This document shows, in pieces, positions 44,394 through 53,534 of a stretch of 64,000 nt of DNA. Source of the stretch: Blastococcus sp. URHD0036 (lineage in GTDB: Bacteria > Actinomycetota > Actinomycetes > Mycobacteriales > Geodermatophilaceae); NCBI RefSeq assembly GCF_000701365.1, contig NZ_JNIK01000015.1, positions 310,001 through 374,000 of the forward strand, read 5' to 3'. The first letter of the stretch is position 1. Each line of letters starts with the position of its first letter. The notes below the pieces were generated by a model, which was not told the origin of the DNA, did not search any database, and saw only the letters and a program-made list of their open reading frames with translations. The translations under genes and the position numbers were made by a program.

Positions 44394-45079
44394 GGCGTCC
44401 CCCCGGCGGCCGCCCGCCGCTCGGCGGCGACGAGACCGGCGACCTGGACGACGTAGAGCGCGCCCGCGACGAGGTAGAGGACGCCACCCCAGATGGTCAG
44501 CGCGTACGCGACCGGCTGGCACACGGTCGCGAGGGTGCCGTCGCCGTCGGCCAGCAGCAGGCCCGGGAAGGCGTACAGGAGGATGAAGGTGGCGGCCTTG
44601 CCCAGGTAGTGGACCTGCAGCGGCGGGTAGCCGTACCGGCGCAGGACCAGCAGGCAGACGCCGAGGACCAGCTCGCGGCCGACGAGCACCGCCACCACCC
44701 AGACCGGGACGACGTCGCGGATCACGAAGGCGACGAGCGTGGCGACGATGTAGAGCCGGTCGGCCGCCGGGTCCAGCAGGGCGCCGAGCCGGCTGTACTG
44801 GCCGAGGGCCCGGGCCAGCGCGCCGTCGGCCCAGTCGGTGATGCCCGAGAGCATGAGGACGACGACGGCCCACCCGTCCTCCTCGGGGCCGAGCAGCAGC
44901 CACAGGAAGAGCGGGACGCCGAGCAGCCGCAGCACCGACAGCACGTTGGGCAGCGTCCAGATCCGCTCGGGGAGCTCGTTGCGGTCCGAGACCCGGTCCG
45001 CGGCGGGGACGGGCCGCGGAACGGGCACCGACGACCCGCGCGACGACGACACCGAACCTCCCGACAACCGGCTGGACAC
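44390..45079 (-). CDS. pgsA: CDP-alcohol phosphatidyltransferase (PgsA family)
   Basis: 229 residues with about five membrane helices. The CDP-alcohol motif is complete: DGALAR, then eight residues, G, ALLDPAADR, i.e. D-G-x2-A-R-x8-G-x3-D-x3-D. In this position M. tuberculosis has pgsA2 (Rv1822). It should join CDP-diacylglycerol to glycerol-3-phosphate or another alcohol, giving phosphatidylglycerophosphate or a related lipid. First gene of the operon pgsA-DUF881-sbp-DUF881. Confidence 0.9.
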   Translation of the reverse strand: MSSRLSGGSVSSSRGSSVPVPRPVPAADRVSDRNELPERIWTLPNVLSVLRLLGVPLFLWLLLGPEEDGWAVVVLMLSGITDWADGALARALGQYSRLGALLDPAADRLYIVATLVAFVIRDVVPVWVVAVLVGRELVLGVCLLVLRRYGYPPLQVHYLGKAATFILLYAFPGLLLADGDGTLATVCQPVAYALTIWGGVLYLVAGALYVVQVAGLVAAERRAAAGGTP

Positions 45080-45155
45080 CGCTGCCGAGGCTAGTCGACG
45101 GACCGGGCGCCGCTCTGCGCTCGGCGGCGCGCGGCGAGCCCGGACGACGGGTGCG

Positions 45156-47249
45156 CTAGACGGGCACCGCCACCCGCGAGGCCGGGGCCGGTTCGTAGCC
45201 CAGCTGTTCCCGGGTGAACGAGCCGGTGCCGTGGGAGACCGACCGCAGCGCCCCGGCGTAGGGCAGCAGTTCGATCTCGGGGATCTCCGCGCGCACCGTG
45301 GTCCGGTCCCGCGCCGGGTCGGCCTCGGTGCCGGTGACGCGGGCCCGGCGCGACGACAGGTCGCTCATGACCGGTCCGACGTACTCGCCGGGCACGACGA
45401 CGGCGATCTCGCACCAGGGCTCGAGCACCTTCGTGCCGGCCGCGGCGGCGGCCGCGCGCAGGGCGAGGGCGCCGGCGGACTGGAAGGCCGCGTCGGAGGA
45501 GTCGACCGAGTGGGCCTTGCCGTCGACCAGGGTCACGTGGACGTCGACCATCGGGCGGTCCCCGGTCACCCCGCGGGCGGCCTGCGCGCGGATGCCCTTC
45601 TCCACGCTGCCGTGGAACTGGCCGGGCACGGTGCCGCCGACGATCCGCTGCTCGAAGACGACCCCCTCGCCCGGGGGCGCCGGCGCTGCCTCCACCACGA
45701 CGACGGCGTACTGGCCGTGGCCGCCGGACTGCTTCACGAGGCGGCCGGTGACCCGGACCGGGCCGGCGAGGGTCTCCACCAGCGGCACCCGGACGGGGAC
45801 CGTCGTGACCGCCACACCGTGCCGGGTCCGCAGCCGGTCCAGGAGCACCTCGGCGTGCCCCTCCCCCACGCACCACAGCAACAGCTGGCCGGTGCTCTGC
45901 GGGCGCTCGACGCGCACGGTCGGGTCCTCGGCCGCGAGCCGGCCCAGGGCGGTGGCCAGCCGGTCCTCGTCCGTGCGCGAGGCCGCCTCCACCGCGACCG
46001 GGTGCTGCGGCACCGGCAGCTCCCAGGGCGCCATCAGGTACGGGTCGCCGGGGTCGGAGAGGGTGTCGCCGGTCTCGGCCGAGGACAGCCGCGCGACCGC
46101 GCACACGTCCCCGGCGGGACAGGCGGCCACCGGACGCAGGGCGGCACCGAGCGGCGAGGAGATCGCCCCGATCCGCTCGTCGACGTCGTGGTCGGGGTGG
46201 CCGCGGTCGGCGAGGCCGTGGCCGGAGACGTGCACGGGCGTGTCCGGGCGGAGCGTGCCGGAGAAGACGCGCACCAGGGAGACCCGGCCCAGGTAGGGGT
46301 CGGTCGTCGTCTTCACCACCTCGGCCACCAGTGGCCCGTCCGGATCGCAGGCGAGGGCCGGTGCCGGGCGGCCGTCGGGCCGGGTGACGACCGGGCAGCC
46401 GTGCTCCCGGGGGCACGGGAAGGCGGCGACGAGCAGGTCGAGCAGCTCCGGGACGCCGACGCCGGTCAGGGGCGCGACGCACAGCACGGGGTGGAAGTGG
46501 CCGCGGGCGACGGCGGTCTCCAGGTCGGCGACCAGATCGGCGACGAGGAGCTCCTCCCCGGCGAGGTAGCGGTCCATGAGCGTCTCGTCCTCGCTCTCGC
46601 CGATCACCGCCTCGATCAGCTCGGCGCGCAGCCGGTCGGCCTCGCTGCCACCCAGCCCGGGGACCCCGGCCGCCTCGGGGTGCGGCTCCAGCAGCGACAC
46701 CAGGCCCCGGACGCCGCCGTCGGCCCCCCGCTGCACCAGGTGCAGCGGGAAGACCCCTTCCCCCAGCATCGTCTGGCAGGCGCGCACGGTGTCGTCGACG
46801 TCGGCCCGGGAGCGGTCGAGCTGGGTGAGCACGACCGCGCGCGGCAGGCCGACGGTCGCGCACTCCTGCCACAGCTGCACGGTCGCGGCGTCGACCCCGC
46901 CGGCGGCCGAGACGACGAACAGCGCGGCGTCCGCGGCCCGCAGACCGGCCCGCAGCTCGCCCACCGAGTCCGGCGACCCGGGGGTGTCCAGCAGCGTGAT
47001 GCGATGGCCGGCGTGCTCGACGGTGGCGACGCCGAGGCTCACCGAGCGCTGCTGGCGGACCTCCACCTCCTCGCTGTCCAGACAGGTCGTGCCGTCCTCG
47101 ACCCGGCCGGCCCGCGGGAGCGCGCCCGCGGCGACCAGCAGTGCCTCGGCGAGGGTCGTCTTGCCCGCTCCGGCGTGGCCGACGAGGGCCACGTCGCGCA
47201 CCCGCTCGGCGGCTCGCGGCTCTGGCGCCGGCGCCGTGTCCTTGGCCAT
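45156..47249 (-). CDS. fusA2: elongation factor G-like protein (EF-G2)
   Basis: 697 residues, all five EF-G domains. G1 is VGHAGAGKTTLAEAL and G3 is LLDTPGSPDSV; G4 is TQLDR in place of NKxD, a change often seen in EF-G2. Domain IV shows VFEQRIVGGTVPGQFHGSVE and domain V ends with LPYAGALRSVSHGTGSFTRE. Actinobacterial EF-G2 (Rv0120c type) binds GTP but its part in translation is not settled. It is not in an str operon here and follows DUF1918 by 9 bp. Confidence 0.92.
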   Translation of the reverse strand: MAKDTAPAPEPRAAERVRDVALVGHAGAGKTTLAEALLVAAGALPRAGRVEDGTTCLDSEEVEVRQQRSVSLGVATVEHAGHRITLLDTPGSPDSVGELRAGLRAADAALFVVSAAGGVDAATVQLWQECATVGLPRAVVLTQLDRSRADVDDTVRACQTMLGEGVFPLHLVQRGADGGVRGLVSLLEPHPEAAGVPGLGGSEADRLRAELIEAVIGESEDETLMDRYLAGEELLVADLVADLETAVARGHFHPVLCVAPLTGVGVPELLDLLVAAFPCPREHGCPVVTRPDGRPAPALACDPDGPLVAEVVKTTTDPYLGRVSLVRVFSGTLRPDTPVHVSGHGLADRGHPDHDVDERIGAISSPLGAALRPVAACPAGDVCAVARLSSAETGDTLSDPGDPYLMAPWELPVPQHPVAVEAASRTDEDRLATALGRLAAEDPTVRVERPQSTGQLLLWCVGEGHAEVLLDRLRTRHGVAVTTVPVRVPLVETLAGPVRVTGRLVKQSGGHGQYAVVVVEAAPAPPGEGVVFEQRIVGGTVPGQFHGSVEKGIRAQAARGVTGDRPMVDVHVTLVDGKAHSVDSSDAAFQSAGALALRAAAAAAGTKVLEPWCEIAVVVPGEYVGPVMSDLSSRRARVTGTEADPARDRTTVRAEIPEIELLPYAGALRSVSHGTGSFTREQLGYEPAPASRVAVPV

Positions 47250-47258
47250 CCGCGGGCC

Positions 47259-47450
47259 TCAGGCGTGCTCGTGGACGACGGTGGCGTTCCCGGCCGGGAA
47301 GAACAGGCCGGTGTGCCCGTCCGGTTCCCACTCGACCCGGTACGGCGGGCCCCCGCCGGGCTCGTGGCACTCGAGCACCCGGCCCGTCCGTTCGGGTTCG
47401 CCGGTGTGGGTGGAGCGGACGACGATCCGGTCTCCGACATGTGCTTCCAC
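47259..47450 (-). CDS. DUF1918 small protein
   Basis: 63 residues: MEAHVGDRIVVRSTHTGEPE, RTGRVLECHEPGGGPPYRVE and WEPDGHTGLFFPAGNATVV match DUF1918, an SH3-like beta-barrel of actinobacteria with no known function. Read on the same strand as EF-G2, 9 bp upstream. A strong palindrome containing TGTGGTGTGCATCACA stands 25 bp before the ATG. Confidence 0.88.
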   Translation of the reverse strand: MEAHVGDRIVVRSTHTGEPERTGRVLECHEPGGGPPYRVEWEPDGHTGLFFPAGNATVVHEHA

Positions 47451-47474
47451 GGTGCCCTCCGCGATGGCTCGACC

Positions 47475-47500
47475 CAGGGTGTGGTGTGCATCACACCCTG
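47475..47500. promoter_or_regulatory. operator before DUF1918-EF-G2, shared motif site 1
   Basis: Perfect inverted repeat CAGGGTGTG - GTGTGCAT - CACACCCTG. Its centre contains TGTGGTGTGCATCACA (47480-47495), which agrees with sites before the MFS gene and the monooxygenase gene in the form TGTGGTGTGSRYCACA. Confidence 0.75.
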
Positions 47501-47540
47501 CCCGTGACCGTCCCGGCGGACAAGCCCCCCGACGCCGAAC

Positions 47541-47567
47541 GGCCCCGGTGGGGATCCCACCGGGGCC
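47541..47567 (-). terminator. terminator after the aldehyde dehydrogenase gene
   Basis: Perfect hairpin GGCCCCGGTGGG - GAT - CCCACCGGGGCC, 65 bp past the stop on the minus strand. The arms equal the core of the terminator at 12181. Confidence 0.85.
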
Positions 47568-47631
47568 GCTCGGCCCCCTCCAGGGGCCCGCGCCGCGCGG
47601 AGCGTGGCGTGGGGAGGAGGGGGTCCTTCGA

Positions 47632-49152
47632 CTAGTCGACGACCCGCGGGCCGCTGGGCTCGCCGTCGCGGATCGGCAGGCCGATGGCCTTGATCTCCAT
47701 GTACTCCTCGAAGCCCCAGTGGCCGTTGCGCCGGCCCAGGCCGCTCTGCTTGTAGCCGCCGAGCGGGGTCCTGAGGCCGAAGTACGAGCCGCCGTTGACG
47801 ACCATCGTGCCGGCGCGCATCTGCAGGGCCACCTTCAGCGCGCGGTCCTCGTCGGCGCTGGCGACCTCGCCGGACAGGCCGTAGATGGTGTCGTTGGAGA
47901 TGGCGATCGCCTCCTCCTCGGTGTCGTACGGCGTCACCGTGAGGACCGGACCGAAGATCTCCTCCTGGCCGATCCGCGACTTGGGGTCGACGTCGGCGAG
48001 CACCGTGGGCATCGTGAAGTAGCCCGGCAGACCCTCGGGGGCCTTGCCGCCGGTGACCAGGCGCGCGCCGGACTCGATGCCGGCCTGGATCAGCCCGAGC
48101 ACCTTCTGCTGCTGGATCCGGCTGATCTGCGCACCCTGGATGTTGTTCATGTCCCACGGGTCGCCGTACGGCATCATCTCCATGGCGCCCTTGAGGATCG
48201 CGATGCCCTCCTCGTAGCGGGAGCGCGGCAGCAGGATGCGGCTGGCCAGCGTGCAGCTCTGGCCGGAGTTGAAGCAGGCGGTGCCGGCAGCGGTGGGCAG
48301 GACCGCCATCAGGTCGGCGTCGTCGAGCGCGATCAGGCTGGACTTGCCGCCGAGCTCGAGCATGACCTTCTTCACCGTGGAGGCGCCCGCGGCGAGGATC
48401 GAGCGGCCGACCGCGGTGGAGCCGGTGAAGGTGACCATGTCGACGTCGGGGTGCGACGCCAGCGCGGCGCCGACCTCGTTGGACTCGCCCACGACGACGT
48501 TGAAGATGCCCGGCGGGATGTCGGTCTTCTCGGCCACGATGCGGCCGAGCTCGGTGCCCATCCAGGGGGTGAGCTGCGCCGGCTTGAGCACGACGGCGTT
48601 GCCCGCCATGAGCGGCGGCACGGACTCGGCGACGTTCAGGTAGAGCGGGGTGTTCCACGGCGTGATGGCCGCGACGACGCCGATCGGGTCGTACTGGGTG
48701 ATCCGGCGCGAGCTCATGCCCATCGCCGTGTCGGTGCCGATCTCGCGCAGGTACTCGAAGGAGCGCCCGAACTCCGGCCAGTACCCCGACTCCTCGACCG
48801 GGTGCGCGATCTGGATGCCGTGGGTGCCCAGCAGCGGGGTGCCGGTCTCGGTGACGACGATCCGGCGCAGCCGCTCCTGCTCCTCCTCGAGCGCGCGGTG
48901 GAGCTGCATCAGGCAGTGGTAGCGGAACTCGACGTCGTGCTTCCACTTCGTCTGCTCGAACGCCCGCCGGGCGGCCTTCACGGCACGGTCGACGTCGGCG
49001 GCGGTTCCGTCGGTGCACTGGCCGGCGATCTCACCGAGTGCCGGGTTCTCCACGTCGAACTTGGCACCGCTGGCGGTCTCCACCAGCTCGCCGTCGATGA
49101 GGATCCGCTCCTCACCGGCCAGGACCCCGGACTCGCTCTGCACCGCTGTCAT
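47632..49152 (-). CDS. aldehyde dehydrogenase (NAD-dependent family)
   Basis: 506 residues. NAD-binding ITPWNTPLYLNVAESVPPLM and VLKPAQLTPW, Glu in VMLELGGKSSLIALDDADL, and catalytic Cys in CFNSGQSCTLASR; ends with the GGYKQSGLGRRNGHWGFEEY motif. It oxidises an aldehyde to an acid; the substrate cannot be told. Divergent from a TetR gene with an inverted repeat between them. It could finish the oxidation of alcohols released by the monooxygenase/hydrolase pair further right; this is inference. Confidence 0.93.
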   Translation of the reverse strand: MTAVQSESGVLAGEERILIDGELVETASGAKFDVENPALGEIAGQCTDGTAADVDRAVKAARRAFEQTKWKHDVEFRYHCLMQLHRALEEEQERLRRIVVTETGTPLLGTHGIQIAHPVEESGYWPEFGRSFEYLREIGTDTAMGMSSRRITQYDPIGVVAAITPWNTPLYLNVAESVPPLMAGNAVVLKPAQLTPWMGTELGRIVAEKTDIPPGIFNVVVGESNEVGAALASHPDVDMVTFTGSTAVGRSILAAGASTVKKVMLELGGKSSLIALDDADLMAVLPTAAGTACFNSGQSCTLASRILLPRSRYEEGIAILKGAMEMMPYGDPWDMNNIQGAQISRIQQQKVLGLIQAGIESGARLVTGGKAPEGLPGYFTMPTVLADVDPKSRIGQEEIFGPVLTVTPYDTEEEAIAISNDTIYGLSGEVASADEDRALKVALQMRAGTMVVNGGSYFGLRTPLGGYKQSGLGRRNGHWGFEEYMEIKAIGLPIRDGEPSGPRVVD

Positions 49153-49230
49153 GTACTTGCTCCCACAGGTCGGACGACGTCGCGCCGCGCCGGAGATCCC
49201 GGACCGCGATCCATCGACAGTTCGGCAAGT

Positions 49231-49248
49231 CTGTAACAGTCGTCACAG
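49231..49248. promoter_or_regulatory. inverted repeat between ALDH and TetR genes
   Basis: CTGTAAC-AGTC-GTCACAG, 7-bp arms with one mismatch, in the 212-bp divergent region. It lies 79 bp before the ALDH start and is the best candidate for the TetR operator. Confidence 0.5.
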
Positions 49249-49364
49249 GCTGACAAGCTCCGGTGCCGCCGCCGGTCCGCCGGGCCCGCGCGAGGTCACG
49301 CCGCGCACGCGGCCGGGCGCGCGCACGAACAGCACGCGGTCCCCGGGAGCAGCAGAATGCGGGG

Positions 49365-49988
49365 ATGACGGCCACGCGACCGGCGACCCCGCCGCGGCGC
49401 ACCCGCCTGTCGCGGGACCAGCGGGCAGAGCAGCTGCTCGACGTGGCCGAGCGGCTCTTCGCCGACCAGGGGTTCGAGGGCACGTCGATGGAGGACGTGG
49501 CCCGGGCGGCCGGTGTCACCCGCCCCGTGGTCTACGACCACCACGCGACGAAGGAGGACCTCTTCTACTCGTGCGTGCGGCGGGCCCGCCGCGAGCTGGA
49601 GGACCGGCTCGACGCACTGCAGCCGTCGGGGCAGGTGGACGCGCTGGCCGACGTGCTCGAGTGCGGGGGCGACGCCTTCTTCGGGATCCTCGAGCGCGAC
49701 CCCCGCCGCTGGGCGGTGCTGTTCAACCCGAGCTCCGCGCTGGCCGAGCCGCTGGCCCGGCGGCTGGAGGACCTGCGGGCCGGCACGATCGAGCGGATCG
49801 CGGCGGTGGCCCGGCGGTTCGCCCCGGACGCCGACCCCGACCGGCTCGGCGCCTACGCCCACGCGATCAGCGGTGTCGGCGAGCAGCTGGGGCGGTGGTG
49901 GCTGACCCGCCCCGACGTGCCCCGGCAGCAGGTGGTCGCCTACTACCGGGACTTCGTCGTCTCCGGGCTCACCCGCGCGCGCGGGTGA
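49365..49988 (+). CDS. TetR-family regulator
   Basis: 207 residues. Helix-turn-helix at residues 18-65: QRAEQLLDVAERLFADQGFE, GTSMEDVARAAGVTRPVVYD, HHATKEDLFY. The C-terminal ligand domain has no assigned class. The ATG was chosen from the family start; a GGGG directly before it is the only ribosome-binding hint. Divergent from aldehyde dehydrogenase, convergent with the MFS carrier (18 bp gap); it may control either. Confidence 0.88.
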   Translation: MTATRPATPPRRTRLSRDQRAEQLLDVAERLFADQGFEGTSMEDVARAAGVTRPVVYDHHATKEDLFYSCVRRARRELEDRLDALQPSGQVDALADVLECGGDAFFGILERDPRRWAVLFNPSSALAEPLARRLEDLRAGTIERIAAVARRFAPDADPDRLGAYAHAISGVGEQLGRWWLTRPDVPRQQVVAYYRDFVVSGLTRARG

Positions 49989-50006
49989 GCCCGGGGACGA
50001 CGGGCC

Positions 50007-51938
50007 TCAGCTCTCGCCGCGCAGCGCCGCCAGCTCGCGCTGCACCTTCTCCTCGTGCACCTGCTCGTCCTGCCGCGCCCGGCGCGGGCTCCAGCGCCCG
50101 GCCATGACGAACACGAACGGGATGAAGACGATCTGCCCGGCGATGCAGACCCACCACCAGGTCTGCCACTGACCGGGGTTGTCCTCCACCGCGTCGGCGA
50201 CCTCCTGGCCGTTGGCGGCGAGGTTGTCCAGCTGCTCCTGGCTGAAGACGGCCGGGGCCGCCTGGAGCGTCGCGCCGGCCTCGGCCGCGGCGGCCAGGGC
50301 GTCCTGGTCGGCGCTCCCCACGGCGATGAGCCGCTCGAGCGCGGTGGCCGAGTCGACGTCCAGGTTCTCCTGGATCTGGCCGAGGGCCTCGCCGATCGCC
50401 GTCGCGTCGCCGGAGTCGGCCTGGAGAGCGGCGAGGGTGTCCGGGTCGATGGCCTGCGCCGTCACGACCTCCTCCGACACGGACTCGATGCTCTGCACCG
50501 TGTCGGCGTCGGCACCCTCGACCGCCGCGACCTGACCCAGCAGCCGGCCCAGGGAGTCGGCGTCGGTCGGATCGGCCTGGACGTTCGCGACGAGGTCCTG
50601 GTCGACGTTCGTGATGACCTCGAACTCCTCCGGGTGGTCGGCCTGCATCTCCTGGATGGCCGGCGCCTTGTCCACCAGGATCGAGGTGGCGGGGACGACG
50701 AGGGTGAACACCGCCAGCGAGACGGTCACCACGATCCGCAGGGTCCAGCCCCAGACGGCGAGCCCGGTGGCCGTGGCAGCCGGGTTGTGCCGCTCCACGG
50801 TCTCGGTGAAGCTCGCCATCCACGCCACGTAGGCCATGCCGCCACCGGCCGCGGCGAGCACGAAGTAGAACGCGATCGTGTGGTAGCTCTGCTCGTCGGT
50901 CGCCGACAAGGCGAACAGGATCGAGCCCACCAGGCCGATCAGCGCCCCGACGATCATGAACGGCTTGCGCACGCGGAACCGGTCGGTGAGCACCCCGGTC
51001 ACCACCAGCGCGATCGCGTTGGTGATCCAGTACCAGTTGGCCAGCGAGTTCGCCTGCTGCTCGGTGTAGCCGTACACCGTGGCGAAGTAGACGACGGTGA
51101 AGCCGACGAGGATGTAGTAGAGCAGCAGGAAGACACTGATAGCGAAGGCCGAGCCGATGACGTCGAAGCGCAGCATCTGCCGCCAGTGGCCCTTCAGGGC
51201 CTTCTCCGGGTCGATCCCGGCGGCCCGGGCCTCGATCAGCGCGCGGTCGCGCATGCTCACCATCAGCTGGTCGCGGAGCGCAGGAGACAGCTCCTTCAGC
51301 CCGAAGAACGCGATGACGAACACGACCAGGCCGGCGATCCCGCAGACGTAGAACTGGAAGCGCCAGTTGTCGTGGGTGTCGAGGGTGTTGCTCGACACCA
51401 GGGTCACCACGAGGCTGCCGAGCACCGGGCCGAGCGTCCAGAAGCCCATGGCCACGCCGCGTCCGACCTGCGGCGAGAAGTCCCGGATCAGCGCCGGCGT
51501 CGCCACGAGGACGACGCCCTCCACGAAGCTCAGGATCGCGAAGAGCACGGTGAACGTGCCCTTGTTCGGCGCGTGCGGGAGCCCGAACAGGGTGATCAGG
51601 CCGGTGAGGAGCAACCCGTAGACCACGAGGTTGGCCCGGCCCCACCGGTCGGCGAGACCGGCGAACAGCGAGGCGAAGGCGCCCACCAGGTTCCCGATGA
51701 CCGAGACGAAGACGTAGAAGGTGAACGAGAAACCGAGGTCGGCGATGATCCGCGTGGCGACCGAGCCGCCGACGTAGAGCTCGTAGTACAGGACCACCGT
51801 GGCCAGCACGGTGATGCCCAGGTAGATCGAGCGGGGCCCGTTCTCGGGGTAGTGCGGCAGCTGCCGGTTCCAGATCCCGGACCGGCGTGGTGCCGCCGGT
51901 TCGTCGTCTCGACGCAACGGAGCGGTCGTGGAGCTCAT
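50007..51938 (-). CDS. MFS transporter with a large acidic loop between the last two helices
   Basis: 643 residues, about 170 longer than a normal MFS carrier. The first ten to eleven helices are regular, with the loop-2/3 motif AGLADRWGRAN and the second-half copy LTDRFRVRKPF. Between about residues 418 and 590, in an outside loop before the last helix (WWWVCIAGQIVFIPFVFVMA), lies an insertion rich in Asp, Glu, Ala and Gln with almost no Lys or Arg; it contains repeated-looking units such as LGRLLGQVAAVEGADADTVQ and IGEALGQIQENLDVDSATAL. The ligand is unknown. ATG chosen because GGGAGGG precedes it. A perfect palindrome with the shared TGTGGTGTG motif stands 59 bp upstream. Confidence 0.88.
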   Translation of the reverse strand: MSSTTAPLRRDDEPAAPRRSGIWNRQLPHYPENGPRSIYLGITVLATVVLYYELYVGGSVATRIIADLGFSFTFYVFVSVIGNLVGAFASLFAGLADRWGRANLVVYGLLLTGLITLFGLPHAPNKGTFTVLFAILSFVEGVVLVATPALIRDFSPQVGRGVAMGFWTLGPVLGSLVVTLVSSNTLDTHDNWRFQFYVCGIAGLVVFVIAFFGLKELSPALRDQLMVSMRDRALIEARAAGIDPEKALKGHWRQMLRFDVIGSAFAISVFLLLYYILVGFTVVYFATVYGYTEQQANSLANWYWITNAIALVVTGVLTDRFRVRKPFMIVGALIGLVGSILFALSATDEQSYHTIAFYFVLAAAGGGMAYVAWMASFTETVERHNPAATATGLAVWGWTLRIVVTVSLAVFTLVVPATSILVDKAPAIQEMQADHPEEFEVITNVDQDLVANVQADPTDADSLGRLLGQVAAVEGADADTVQSIESVSEEVVTAQAIDPDTLAALQADSGDATAIGEALGQIQENLDVDSATALERLIAVGSADQDALAAAAEAGATLQAAPAVFSQEQLDNLAANGQEVADAVEDNPGQWQTWWWVCIAGQIVFIPFVFVMAGRWSPRRARQDEQVHEEKVQRELAALRGES

Positions 51939-51996
51939 GGTCGTCCCTCCCCCGGCGGGCCGGGTGCACGAGGAGGATGCCCGGCGCAGGTCCGGG

Positions 51997-52018
51997 CGAT
52001 GTGGTGTGGGCCACATCG
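51997..52018. promoter_or_regulatory. operator before the MFS gene, shared motif site 2
   Basis: Perfect inverted repeat CGATGTGG - TGTGGG - CCACATCG. It includes TGTGGTGTGGGCCACA (52000-52015), the same 16-bp pattern as before DUF1918 and the monooxygenase. Confidence 0.78.
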
Positions 52019-52075
52019 CGGGGGACGATAGGAGCCAGAGCTACACGGTGCAAAGTAAGCGCACCGGACGACGTC

Positions 52076-52109
52076 GGGGGCCGCCCCGGATCGCTCCGGG
52101 ACGGCCCCC
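52076..52109 (-). terminator. terminator after the esterase gene
   Basis: Hairpin GGGGGCCGCCCCGGA - TCGC - TCCGGGACGGCCCCC, 15-bp arms with one G-T type mismatch, 22 bp past the stop of the secreted esterase gene on the minus strand. Confidence 0.8.
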
Positions 52110-52130
52110 GTGTCGGTGGGTCGCGGTCGG

Positions 52131-53225
52131 TCAGCTGTGGACGTCCTCGACGTCGTCGCCGGCCAGGACGTCGGAGAGCCAGTCGATCAGGCGGGTGCCG
52201 TCGACCTCGGTCTCGTAGAGCTCGTCGCGGGCCGAGAGGACGTGCGTCGTCCCGGGGCTGACCCAGGAGTCGAGGTCCACACCGGAGCTCTCGATGAACG
52301 CGTTGTTCGCGTCGATCAGCTCCACCAGCGGGGTCTCGGAGAACCCGATGAGGTCGGAGAACTTGCGCTGCACCTCGTCGTCCTCGGTGTTGATCGTCGC
52401 CTGCACGATCCCGGGCACGTGCTCGCTGGTCTGGACGAACAGCGCCGGCAGCGACCACGCGGCGGGCGGGTCGCCGGCGGCCTCCGGCCAGTCCGGCAGC
52501 CCGTCGAAGATGCCCCACAGCCCGCCGATGACCGTGGTGATGGCCTCGTCGCCGGGGTAGGCGCCGGAGGCGTCGGCGATCACCGTGATCTGGGCGTCGG
52601 GCAGCACGTCGTGCGCCAGGCCGCCGTAGAGCGGCGCGCCGGCCGAGCCGGCGCTCTGCCCCAGCACGATCACCTGCTCGGCGTCGGGGAACTCCTGCGC
52701 CATGGTCTCCAGCGCGGTGGTGGCGTTGGTGCGGCCCTTGTGCTGGACGACGACGCCGTTGCCGTAGTCGTGCGTCGCGGTGCCCAGGTGCAGGTCGCCG
52801 GTGCAGTACGGCACGTAGACGACGCTGGCCCCGGCGAGCGGGTTCTCGGGGTTGGTGAGGTCGAGGATGCCGGCGTCCCCGCGGGGCTCGCCGTCGTTCT
52901 CGGACAGGTTCGGCGTGAAGGTCGCCCCCTCACCGGGGGCGCAGGTCTCGGCGCTGAAGCAGGCGCCGCCGCCCTCGAGGAAGAACACGACACGGTCGGC
53001 GTCGCCGCGGTGGATCCAGTAGTGGAACTCCGAGGCGTCGCTGCACTGGCACTCGGCCGGGGCGTCCACCTGTTCCCAGGTGATCTCCTCGGCCGCGGAG
53101 CTCTCGGCCGCATCCGTCGAGCTGGAGTCGGAGGAATCAGAGGAGTCGGAGGCATCGTCGGAGCAGGCCGCCAAGCTGGACAGGGCGAACGCGGCGACGA
53201 CAACAGGTAGCGAGCGGCGGAACAT
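52131..53225 (-). CDS. secreted lipoprotein esterase, pectinacetylesterase (PAE/Notum) family
   Basis: 364 residues. Lipoprotein signal with lipobox LAAC (residue about 20), an acidic Ser/Asp linker (DSSDSSDSSSTDAAESSA), then the alpha/beta-hydrolase domain: VVFFLEGGGACFSAETC (oxyanion), YVPYCTGDLHLGTA, nucleophile Ser in VLGQSAGSAGAPLY, acid Asp and the His in SPGTTHVLS. It should de-esterify polysaccharides or other esters at the cell surface. The inner ATG was chosen because the signal peptide begins there. Divergent from the LuxR gene. Confidence 0.85.
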   Translation of the reverse strand: MFRRSLPVVVAAFALSSLAACSDDASDSSDSSDSSSTDAAESSAAEEITWEQVDAPAECQCSDASEFHYWIHRGDADRVVFFLEGGGACFSAETCAPGEGATFTPNLSENDGEPRGDAGILDLTNPENPLAGASVVYVPYCTGDLHLGTATHDYGNGVVVQHKGRTNATTALETMAQEFPDAEQVIVLGQSAGSAGAPLYGGLAHDVLPDAQITVIADASGAYPGDEAITTVIGGLWGIFDGLPDWPEAAGDPPAAWSLPALFVQTSEHVPGIVQATINTEDDEVQRKFSDLIGFSETPLVELIDANNAFIESSGVDLDSWVSPGTTHVLSARDELYETEVDGTRLIDWLSDVLAGDDVEDVHS

Positions 53226-53534
53226 GTGACGGACTGTAGCGGCCCGGAACGAGGGGCTCACGGAGGGTCAGTGACGTGGCCCACGCCTCGGGGTGTCTCC
53301 CTGCTCGCGGAAACGGCGACTCACCGCTACGGTTACGCAGCGAAAGGTTCCGCACACGTTCGGTCACATCTCCCCGCCCGTCTCACCCAGGACAGGTGAG
53401 GCAGGCGGCATCGAACGCATTGCACAGTGCGCCCGCGGAACCCTTGCCTCGACAGCTGCCCTCCCCTCGGGGGGTGACCGCCGGAGCAGCACCACGGGGA
53501 TCGGAGACGACGAGGTCCTGGGCAAGGGGTCGAT
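53226..53534. other. 309-bp divergent region, esterase / LuxR regulator
   Basis: No gene credible. Contains the 9-bp palindrome GCAC-A-GTGC (53422-53430) and a moderately AT-rich patch around 53320-53370 that probably holds the promoters; no defendable -10/-35 pair. Confidence 0.5.
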
